DNA of 64,000 nt from Cyclina sinensis (taxonomy: Eukaryota > Mollusca > Bivalvia > Venerida > Veneridae), in contig JAAONU010000001.1 of the NCBI GenBank assembly GCA_012932295.1, positions 18,414,120 to 18,478,119 of the forward strand. The letters run 5' to 3'. The notes below the pieces were generated by a model that saw nothing but the letters and a program-made list of their open reading frames with translations, had not been told where the DNA came from and ran no database searches. Made by a program: the position numbers and the translations under genes. Every line of letters begins with the position of its first letter. Position 1 is the stretch's first letter. Below, piece by piece: positions 1 to 12,000 of this stretch.

Positions 1-66
1 CCTTACTCTTGTCCATGACAACAGTACGAGATTTATCTTTGGCATCTGTGTCAGAGACATCAACTT
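1..66 (-). CDS. SAFB: SAFB exon, truncated by window edge
   Basis: Encodes about 22 residues ending [10 protein letters not shown], a segment I recognise from SAFB family proteins downstream of the RRM. The acceptor is a TAGAAG tandem (NAGNAG), so the exon may begin at 66 or 63, with or without one Glu. An AAGA|GTAAGG donor-like site sits at the very edge, so it cannot be told whether the exon continues past base 1. Confidence 0.8.
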
Positions 67-3000
67 CTAAACACAAGCATTCAACATTTGGTACAAAAAA
101 CACAACACAACATCCAATGATACTGTGAAAAAAAGACTTCACTTTTTGTGAAATAATAATGACTGAACACCAATACCTTATGTCTTATCTGATATAAACA
201 GTATAAAACCATCTTCAACATGAAACACTTACAAGAAAACTCTAACTTAAAGTCAAGCAAAATAACAAATATCAATACTTGCATACCTTTATCATGTTTA
301 TGTTCATGGTCGCCTTTGTGATCTGCTGACCTCCTGTGATCTCTGCTGTCCCTGTGTCTGTGTGGCGGGGTCCTGCGAGAACCTCGTCTGTGGTCATGTC
401 TCCCACCATGTCGACCATGTCCACGATCCCTTTCTCGGCTGTGGTCATGACGACCATGATGAGAGTGAGTATCTTTTCTATCATCCTTCTTTTCATCTTT
501 TTTATCCACATCTTTCTTTTCTTTACTTTCATCTTTTTTGTCACCATCTGTCTTACCTTCAAAAAAAGTCAGAATATACATGCAGCTGTGCCTCTATTTT
601 CAAACCAAATCACTTATGTGATGTGACAAAACTCTTATCCTTAACTGAAGATACAAAAAACTTATTTATGGTCTTTTTAATGGCACTTGAATAGGATGAA
701 GAAATAACAAAGACTATCATATAATATATACTATACCTTCTTCCTTTTTCACAGGTGTGGTGCTTTTCTGTTCAGTTTTCTTCTGTTCAGGTTTCTTACT
801 GCTCTGCTGACTTTTGGCTGCAGAACCAGGTTCATTCTTTGCCTGTCAAAATATATATCTGAGAATTTATCCACTTATATTGCATATATATTTCATACCT
901 ATATTTTCATATCAAATATGGTTTTACTGTCTTCATCATTTCAGACTGCAGATCTTAATTTTTCTTTAACAAAAAACATCAGAATCTATCAACAACAAAG
1001 GGATTACCATTTGCTAGCTTCTAACCCACAACCCATCCCTCAATTTTACTTAAGCACTGTCATATGATGTAACAACATATCTTATAATTTAGAATATTTA
1101 TATATATAAATTATGTTACTTAAGTTTATTTCAAGATGGAAAGATATATGATTAAGCAAACCTTCTCCACTGAGATCATTTTGCCATGAAGTTCTGTCCT
1201 ATGAAGTTGCTGAATACACTTTGCAGCCTCCTCTGCTGAAGACATCGTCACAAATCCATAACATCTTGATCCAGGTTTCCTGGCATTTGTCACAACCTTT
1301 GCTCCTACCACCTATAACAGAATCCATTTAAATGTAAGGTATCGTAATTATGCACATGATACAATGAAGGGGCTCAACCATTTCTAAAGGCTAAATAAAG
1401 ACCAAAAGATCTCTCAGACATGTGGCTCAGGCAGACTTCAATGATAAACTACGCCTTCACATCAAAGACAGAACAAGGCTTTCTGAAATGGCATTTAACC
1501 CTTACTCCATAGATACGTGTTTTAACGCATACGCGACCAGTGCAGATCCAGATCAGCCCGCACATCCGTGCAGTCTGATCAGGATCTCCACTGTTCGCTT
1601 ATATATCCATAAAAGTATTTCTGACTGAAAAGCGAACAGTGGAGATCCTGATCAGACTGCACGGATGTGCAGGCTGATCTGGTTCTGCACTGGTCGCATA
1701 GGAGATTTAACACTTATCCATGTGGTAAAGGGTTAAGATTAGTTCAGTCACTTCTGTTTTAAAGAATATGTGAGTTCTTGCTTTCAAGAAAAGACGAGTA
1801 TGTAACTAATAGTCAGATAATGTATATTACAGGTTTTATTTAAACTTAAAATCTCAAAGTATAAAATCACACAAAAGATTTGACAACATTAGAGCATTCA
1901 TAATTCTGTTAAAACCTACCTTTCCATATTTACTGAACAGTGCCTTGAGATCAGTTGCTCTTGTAGTAGTTGACAGAGAGCTCACCCACAGGTTGCGACT
2001 CCCCGCTGTAAAACACATACATGAATAAAATACCTTATTTCACGTCAAATACTAAGATGACACAATAAATTTTACACAATACCACTTAAGACTTTCTCCA
2101 AAATAAACTTTTCAGAGTCACAAGTAGATGAGAAGTGTAGCAATTTTACGGTCGATAACAGATTCCATAAAAAATTGATTTCCTCCAAAATAAACCTTTC
2201 AAAGTCACAAGTACATTAGAAGTGTGATAAATTTTAAGAATTATAACAGATTCCATAAAAAAATCAATTGTAATACTCCTAACACTATTATCTATTTTTC
2301 TTCTGAGAGAGTGTGGGGGGGGGGGGGGGGGTATTCTCAATATTTGTCACAGAAATGGAAGCTGAATAATGATCATATAATCATCACAGGTAAATTTACT
2401 AAGTTCTGATGTTACAAGAACATAGCAGAACTGAACTTACATCTTTCATCCTTCTTCGTGTCCTTGCTAGCACTAAAGGCAAAAATATAAAGGTACATTA
2501 TATTATTGTATGCTTTGAATACGTTTCAGATTTATATCAAGAAGGAATTATAAATAGGTATCAAAATTATTAAGCTAGGCATCATGAGTAAAATTCAAAC
2601 ATTTAAAGAAATGAAAATTCTATTAAGAATATGCATTGTCCATGCAAAACAAAACAAATTAGTGAAAATATATTTATAGACATTCCCTAGCTTTTATAAA
2701 TCACTGCTGCATTTCAGCTTTAAACAAATCATATTGTATAAATTGCTAAAACAATTAAATCACTCAACACAAAGTAGAATCTAAAGATACATGTAAATAA
2801 ATATAGTATAGCATAAAATGGATCTGAAGACATACTTTCATCCTGTTAACTATCGTTTTTTTTTATCTAGTTACTATATAACAAACACAAGGACATTAAC
2901 AATGACATGTTCCCCTATCTTTTGCATGTCATAAATGTACGTAGTCACATGACACATACATCCATTATGTCAATCATTACCTTTATTTCAGAGGCCCATA

Positions 3001-6000
3001 TGCTAGGTCAAAGAATTTAAAAAGTTCCTATGTATTATTGTTAGAGACTCAACTTCAACACAAGATTTTAAATGTTTACTGAACTTCAAAACTGTATCGG
3101 GCATTAATACACAGTATAACCTGAAGTTGTTTCTGACAGACTTAACAACAAAGAGAGCTCAAAAAGATAGTATCCTCTTAATTACTTTTTTGGGGGTTAA
3201 AATCTGGTTCCTTTGAAGATTCAGTATTATCAACACACAAAAAATTGTCAAATAAATTAATATATATAACTGTCAAGCAGAAAAAGTTGAAATATTTTGA
3301 CAAAGCATCTTCTTTCACATCTTGTGCGCAACAAACGTCTGTGTGGCATCATCTAAGCGGCATCTTCCCCCGTTCTGTCTCCAACTGCTTCTACTGAAAG
3401 GCCGCCATTAACTTCCAAAACAAGTGAGACTGGTTTTATAGGAAGACAGCAAACTACCTCATGATTCACTTCATTAAATCAGAGATCTTTGCTGTGTGTT
3501 ATTATCAGAAAATCAGCATCAGGAAACATACTCAATATACGCCGAGTTCAGTGTTGATCCAAAATCACTAGATGAAAATAAACAAAACAGCTGAAAAGGT
3601 AATCTACATTGACACATGACAAAATTATTCATACAAACCCTACCAACCTCTTTTCATCAGGTTTCTTGTCTTCAGTCTTAGTTTCACCTTCACCAGAATT
3701 CGATGCATCAGTTTTTCCTACCACGTCACCATCACTTTTACCACTCTCTGGGCCATCAACTTTGCTACCGCTACTGGTCTTGGATTCGCCATCACCCGCT
3801 CCTTCAGTTTTAGCTGAACCCTGGGAGTTAAGAAGGTCTGCATCCAGATCATTTTGGGTGTCGTCGACTAGTACCTCAAGCTGTTCACTGTCCCCTTCAG
3901 GTTTTGGTCCTTCAACCTTTTCATCAATAGCTTTTTCTTTATCAGTCGAAACCTTATTTTCTGAACTATCTAATGTTTCTTCACTCGACACTATGGTCTT
4001 AACAACCGTGGCTTCTCCTTCAGATGTTTCAGTAGTTGGTCCTGTAACATTATTTGAAGAGTTGTCGGATGTTTTAGCTGCTACTTCTGTAGTATCCATG
4101 GATTCAACCTCAACTTTTGTAGAATCTGCAGTATTTTCAATTGGTTGTTCACCTAAAGGAGCATCTGCTGTTGGTTTATCAACATCATTTGAAGTTTGTA
4201 CAGGTTCATCTTTGTTGTCCTGCTGTTCGCTAACAGCAGACTTAGCAGGTGTCTCCATAGTAACAGAACTAGGGGCTGCTTGGGCTACAGAAAGCAGAAA
4301 AATTGTCTTGTTGAAACATACATGAAATAAATGTGCTGCTTGATGAAAGGGAGAATTTTCAATGGAATGGGCATACTTACGCAATTTTGAATTTCTTCAC
4401 TGTTAAAGAATCAGCTACCATACTGAATCTCTGGTTTGCTATAGTCTGTTACAGTATGCATCTAGATCCTGATTTTGTAAAATCACACTCTGGAATTGAA
4501 CAGTTCACCATCCTCCCCTCTCAACTCAAAGATGTTCCTTCACAAAGTCTACACCACACCATCATATATCCACAGGTTTTCAAAGTTCCTTCAGCCATTT
4601 TGGCAAACATACAGTCCAAAGGAGGCATTTACAGTCCAGTTCATCACCATGGTCTGGAAGGTCTTCTATGGCTCTCAGCTTACCAACTGTTATGATTCAC
4701 CCCTGCTTTTTTTGCCCAGTGTGTGAAGTATAGAAAGGGGCCATGAAAAGTTACGGGACAAAAAGAAATTTCTATTTGTTAAAAAAAAATTCAGATTCAA
4801 AATCTTACGCATGTTTATTTACACGAGGTAATCCTAACTAAGAGTTTCATCTTGTGTAATGTGGCACAACCTAGTGGTTAGATAAAACTAATCGAGTTCA
4901 GAAAATATTTCCACATACCTTCTTTTTCTGCTTCTTTTTCTCCTTCAGTCTCCATTTCCTGCGAAGACATTTAAAATACATATACAACCAGTCTTGTGTG
5001 ACTTACTGTTATTTTATTTACAGGTTTCATTCCCTTCTCCCCTTTTTCCCCATGTCTGGACAGCAGTTCTTTTGTTTCTAACCTTTGTTGCAAATTTAAA
5101 AATTAATACAAAAAAATTATCTCATATTTAATCTGTCATAAGAAAAAATTTCCAAATCCAGTAAATGTTAACTAACTTACCATTGGTTCCTTCTCTATTT
5201 CACTGGTTCCTTCAGATACTTGTTTGGTGTTATCAGTTGAAGCTTCAGTCTACAACATGGAATATAACTGTTTGATAAGCTGTTAATAACATTAACACAA
5301 AAATGTTATAACTTTAATATTTTTACCTTACCATAAAAAAATACAGTAAAGTCTCGCTATTAAGACCACTTTGGGGACCTGGGAGAAGTGGTCTTATTAT
5401 CGAGTCGGTCTTAAATCCGAGACCCGTGCTAGCCTTCAATCAATTTCTCATCTGTTATAAAGGGTTATCATTAGCTATAATAACCTTGATGACAATTGTC
5501 GTATTACGTTGTTTACTGGTGATAATTGGTGACACGTGCCATTTTAGTAAACAGTTAACGGTCGTCTTATGGGGTCCCATTTTCATTGTAAAATGGGAAT
5601 TCCGACCCGAAAAAGTGGTCGTAATACGTAGTAGCAGGTCAGTCGTAATATCGGACCTTACGACCATTGAATTATATAGCAAAAAAGTCAGGACCGGAAA
5701 AAAGCTGTCGTAATATCGATTTGCCCGCAAAAAAGGGTCGGTCACAAAGCGAGACTTTACTGTAGTACTTTATCAATTCTGTCAATTAAGTACATGTTCC
5801 TTGATTTATGAATTCCTGAATCATTTCAACTATAGAAAAAAAAAACCTAAGCAAGAGATGGACAATAATGTGTACTGAACTTACAACATATTCATTCTCT
5901 GCACTTTCTATCTGACCATTTTCTATAGTACTGTTGTCTTCTGTTGGCTGAAATGAAATACTAACAAGTTAATGTATGAAATTCAATACGACCGTTTAGT

Positions 6001-9000
6001 AGGTAGGACATCTTAATAACTTTCTATGCTGTTAAACAGAAAATTCAGAAATGAACAGAAGCATTATGCCCAACATTTATAATTCCAGACACTGAATCCC
6101 AGAATACAAACGCAGTTTGAATTCCAGAATACAAACACAGCTGAATCCCAGAATACAAACACAGTTGAATTCCAGAACACAAACACAGCTGAATCCCAGA
6201 ATACAAACACAGCTGAATCCCAGAATACAAACACAGTTGAATCCCAGAATACAAATAAAGTATGCACAAACTGACAATTTTTCTTCTATTAAACAACCAA
6301 AACTCTTGAACATGTTGACCATGAAACCATTTTCATTTTGTGAAAATGTTATCCTTGGTAATTACATTCATCTTTCATAATCAATAATGTTTCAACAATA
6401 AATGCCTATTGCTGAATGCTGTAACTCACCTGTTCATCTTTTGTCTCAGCTACATCTTCAGTAAGGTCAACTGTATCTATTTTAGGCTCAATGATTTCTA
6501 TTGAAAAATCGTCTCCCTCTTCCTCCTCAGCTTCATCCATCTCCAATATAATTATTTTTATCAATTAATGTACTAGTAACAACTGTACACAAGGTACAAC
6601 AAATCATCCCATAATGTATTCTTAGAAAACATGTTACAGCATATAAGTAAAATTGAAATAAGTTACTCTTGACAGTCAATAACCAAAATTTATTATACAT
6701 ACCCTAATGTTTGTTTTAACTTTAAAGGACTAAATAAGGTCTATCAGATTTTTTTATACAATAGGAAAAGGAAAATGTCACACTATACAAAAATATTTCA
6801 ATGACACAGTGGCATCATCTTTTGTTTTCTATAGTCAAATATCAACAAGTTCTGGCTTCAATTTTCTTAATACAGTTTGGGTTCCTTTGATAGGTTAAAT
6901 TAGTAAATAAGTTTCAATCTTTTTTAACAATCCTCCAAAATTTGAAGTCTATATTCAACATATAAAGGTTTCTGTAAAATAATCACTTCCTTTTAACACT
7001 AATAAATATTTCCTCTTTCCTTACCTATCATAAATATTTGATAAAGATGTACATATAAACTAGTTTTCAATTTTTATGATTAGATACTAAATATACATGA
7101 ATAAATGCTACAGATACACTATCATAACACTTTCCAATGACAATTCAAAAAAAACACAGGAAGTTTGAAACTATGATCATATTGTTCTAACAATGTTTCA
7201 ATCATAATGAATGCATTATGGAGTTACCTTTTCAGAATCTTTCTCTTCAGTCCCTTTCTCACCTGAAATGGAAATCCATGTCATTTAAAACAACTGACAG
7301 CAAATCGTGTCAAGTTCTCAAACAGCAAACAAAAAATTTCCTTTTGGGTCTACGAGTCTTTTTTTTTTTCCACCTCACAATTTCTAATATCATTTAAGAA
7401 GAGTAAGCTAGGATGGAGGATGCCCATGAAAGAAAACTGGCAAGGTATGACGGCCTCATCACAGATTGCCAGCAGATTGGATGGAGAGCCAGGAACATGC
7501 CTGTGGAAGTAGGATGCTGAGGTGTTTGCCGCCCAGTCTTTATGGCGGTCATTAGGCATCACTGGTGCAAGCCGCAGGAAGACTGTTGCTTCAGTAAACA
7601 GGAAGGCAAAGGACGCCTCTCTAAGGTTATGACGGAAAAGGGAAGAGCGGTGGCAATGCTAGTTGGTTCCGGGCTGAGGACTGATCACCTCGGTCGGCAC
7701 CCCCTAGAGAGTGTAGTGGGTCGCGCTAAAACACTCGATGAAAGGGGATCCCTACCTGATGATGGAACCAACTGCAGTTTGACATGACAATCATATATAT
7801 TTATCACGATTTTAGAAATTCTTATTCTTTCATCACTCTAAGCTAGTTCCACTTATCCTTTGGTGACATGTACATTTATATAATGTCTGTAATACTAGTA
7901 CTATTCTTATTCCAGCTGACTAGTTCCACATGATAAAACTTCTTTCCCAAGTCACAGACTTAAATTATTTTAATCCAGAACACCAGCTGATTTCCTGAAT
8001 TCAATATCATCATGTATTTCATTTAAAAATTAAAACAAAGGTTCATCTGAATGTCACAACAGAAGTATTTCACTTGAGGCATTTTATTATAAGACTTCAG
8101 TTGTGTTTTCCATTAATATGCTTGCAGATGATATTAAGTGACAATAAAAAAAAGAACAAGAAATGTAATACACGTTTGTCATCTGTATATATGAATGCAA
8201 TGTATTAAAATTATTTACCATCAATTTAAATATTTAAATTACGCGATAAAATTATTTACCATCAACTTTTGGTTTTGCTTTCCTTGCTGAGGATGGTGTT
8301 TTCTTAGCAGCTGGTGATTCTGTTAACTCTAGTTCAATTGTATTTGGGTCATGACCTTCATCCTCTAAAGCCTGTAAAAGAAATTGAAAAAGCAGTGAAC
8401 ATCAAAGATCAATTAAATGAGCTTTGCACGCTCTTGTACTACAATACTTCCCTCTTCAACCATTTGGGCTGAAGATAAATGCACCAATGTCCATTTCTAC
8501 TTTCAGGTGCATTTTCACACCAGTTGTTTCACTAGCCATACATGTAGGAAAGTTGATTTGCTACCTACGTGTTTTTGCTACCTGAATAAAGGAGTATTTG
8601 TACTTGTAGAGTTAAGGTCCATTCCACACTGTACACGAAGGAAAAGTCTTGGAGTTATAGAGTCTCAAGTTTTACCAGAAACAACCTGGATTACCTGAAT
8701 TGACTTACCATTACTGGACCTATATTTCATACATAAGCATTATATCTGAAAGATATACAATATCATTTCTTGGTAAATAATATAACTAGTTTTAATATGA
8801 AAGGAATAAGAAGTTTCATCTAGTGGTATGTTTTTATACGAAAATGAAAACCGGTGACTAACAGAAATTTTTTGTATTTAGAGATACACCTGTATTGAAT
8901 TGTATTTCACATATAACTTGTATTTTAGTAAGATATAGGGTATAATTCATCAGTATAGATCATAAGTGATGTCTTCACAAAAAGAATTTGAGTTTCATCA

Positions 9001-12000
9001 TATTTTCATTTCAACTTCAACTTATTACTGCCAAAAGTCAACAGACTTTACAAGGCATATTATTTTACACGAGACTCACAACTAGTGATTTTTTGGAAAA
9101 ATTGTGTATGGGGATACACTGGCGTTGATGTGTATTTCATATAAAACTATGTATTTAAGCATAGTGTTAAATCTAGGTATGGAAAAGGGCATGGTATTTA
9201 TTTTCCAAAAAGGGCATTTGGCGCGTTAAATGTATGCAAAAGGGCACTGTTGATATGGCGAAATAACACAAATACTGTTCTCTTCAAATATTAAATAATA
9301 TTCAATACGAACCACATGATATCACATTACAGAGCATTTAAAAACTTTTAAAGAAGTTACATCTGACTAAATTTAAACACAATTCAGTATGGCATCATTC
9401 GAATATTATATGTTGATGAAACATAAATGAGAAAATTGTATGAACCAAGTGAGGTAATTCTCATGCGAAAGTAATAACACAGGGAACAATCCAATGTTAA
9501 AAATACTGACTAAAAAGTACAAGCCCATTAGTCATCAGGTCTGCACTATTTGAAAGTGACTTGGAATATATTAGATCAACTATGAACCAATATGGTAATT
9601 TCATGCAAAAGCTAAAAACACAAAATAATTCAATATTTAAAATATTCACTAAAAAGCACTAGCCCTTTACAGTCATCAGATCTATTTAAAATTGACTTTG
9701 AATAACTTAGAAGGAAAGGTGTAATCTAGAGTCACATTATAACGAAATTTCCACATGTGTTTTGTTTTCCTTTAAGACACGACCTTAATCCTTATAGATC
9801 ACGTGATTTGCATCTTTCATCGAGATGTGTTTCGCCATTATTAATCATTAAGTTGGAAATAAGTCATAAGAAAAGATACGCAGAAATACACATTTTTATT
9901 ACAAGTCTTTAAAAACATTTAAATTTGTAGGCTAAACAATTAATTTTCCTATATTGAGTCATGTGACCGACATGTGACCGGCATGATCTTTTATCAGCTG
10001 ACTCGTTGCCTCGGATTGAAAATGTTCAATCGTAATGTATAAAATATGCCTATCTCTTAAAAAACTGTAACAACTTCTTGCACTGTTGTGCCTTAAGTTC
10101 ATTTTCTGCCTTTCGTTTACAAATTATTCTGTCTGCAGTCGGCATTTGTCAAGATTGATATAATGGCCGGCGGATAGTGTTTACATTCATTTGATCATTG
10201 AAAACCCGTATGTAGGTTATGCCATAAATACGCATGCGCACGCCCTAGATGTTATAGTAAACAAAACAATGGCAAAAATCTCGATGAGGCACTATATTTA
10301 ACACAAACGAGGGCACTTAACTGTGTCTGAAAAGGGCATGGCGTTAGAAAAAAGGGCATGGCGTCCTGAAAAAAGGGCATGGCGCCGCGCCATGCTACTT
10401 TGCTTTAGATTTAACTCTAAAGCAAGATATAATTTTATGGTATAATTCATTAATATACATCATAAATAATGTATTCACAAAAGGAATTTGAAGCATCTTT
10501 CAAGCGGTATGTTTTAATACAAGACTGAAAACTGATTTGTGGAAAATTTTTGAATATGAAATAAATACTTACAAATGACATTGTAGATCTTTCAAAAATA
10601 ATGCTTATGAATGAAATACTGGTCAATTCAGGTGACAATAAGTCGATTCCTGTAATCAAGGTTGATTTAGGCAAAACGTGGGCCGGAGAATTATACAGTT
10701 TCTCTACATAATGAACAATTAGATCTAGTAAGAGTATTAATCAGGATTCCAGACTGACGTAAGAAGATTTCAGTTTCATCCATAGTGATAACTTTAACAC
10801 TAGTGCCATTCAAAATGATTTTCATTTCAAATGCTATTATAGTCACACACCCATCTAAGTATTTACCATGGATAACATCGCTTAACTTAGCAACATTCAA
10901 GACACTCCAACCAAGTCGCTAAAGAGCTACCTCAACAGCGAGGCTGTTGGAAATGCCTTATCTATCCGGTGTCCACTATACTTCTCCCCTCTTTTACCTT
11001 CAGGAGCCGGGAATCTACTGTAGAGCTTTCAAAAACCTATTTCTGCTCCAACCATGCAACCGGACTTAATCCTTGCAATTTCAGTGCACACAGGCAATAC
11101 AGGGTAATGACCTGGCAGAGGTTCATTGGCGACCATTGTAGTAACCTGGCCGATGAGGTGAATTTTGGACACCCATTGAAGTACCTACCATGCATAACAC
11201 CTCTTAACTTAGCAAACCCTCCAGACACTCCAACCATGTCGCTAAAGAGCTCAACACAAATGTATGTGCGACTATTTGCGGACGACAACATAGTTTTTTT
11301 AACAATAAAATCACAAGCATCTGCACAAACCTTACAAAATGATTCGCACAACCTTGAAATATGGGAAAAAGAATGGTCAATGGAATTCAACCCTGACAAG
11401 TGTGAAGTACAAAGACTACAGAGGAAAAAGAAACCGGTCATCTTTCCCTACACCCTACATAGCACAATACTGAAAACAACAGAAAATGCAAAATATTTAA
11501 AATACAACATCACAAACAAAGCAAAAATAGCTTAAGGTTCATCAGAAGAAATGTCAAAACATAAAACAAACAACTCAAAGAAGCAGCATACAAAACATAT
11601 GTAACACCACAGGTCAAATACCGCTCAACCATATGGCACCCATGGCAGAAATATCTCACTCACAGAATAGAAATGGTCCAGAGGTCAGCTGCAAGATACG
11701 TTCAAATGATTATCACTTTACAAACATGATTAAGGAACTCAAATGGTCAACATTAGAACAAAGGCGAAACCATGCCAGCCTGGTCATGCTGCACAAAATA
11801 AAAAACAAACATGTCAATGTCGATCACAATCACCTTACAAACACAAGAAACAACAAAGCCTCACCCCGCAATCAAATACACATCACATGAACTCATTCTT
11901 CCCAAGGACTATACGACTCTCGAATGAATTGCAGACTGAGATTAAGGCTACCCCAACTGTGCCAGCTTTTATAAGTGGATTGAACCACAGGGAATCGCTG

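Noticed and set aside
336..694. Plus-strand frames with hydrophobic His-rich or Ile-rich peptides
   Set aside because: Antisense of the SAFB Lys/His-rich exon and its intron.
3642..3648. Alternative SAFB donor GTAGGG
   Set aside because: It would put the following exon out of frame; the GTTGGT donor six bases upstream keeps phase.
3609..4325. 238-codon plus-strand open frame rich in Ser, Thr, Leu and Pro
   Set aside because: It is the antisense of the SAFB acidic exon, whose codon bias opens this frame; no independent gene signal.
6045..6380. Repeat peptides (Cys-Val-Phe-Trp and Asn-Pro-Arg-Ile-Gln type) on both strands
   Set aside because: They are translations of the intronic 24-bp repeat.
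11037..11441. 134-codon minus-strand frame over the LINE
   Set aside because: Antisense to the reverse transcriptase remnant and to a duplicated repeat; no family recognised.
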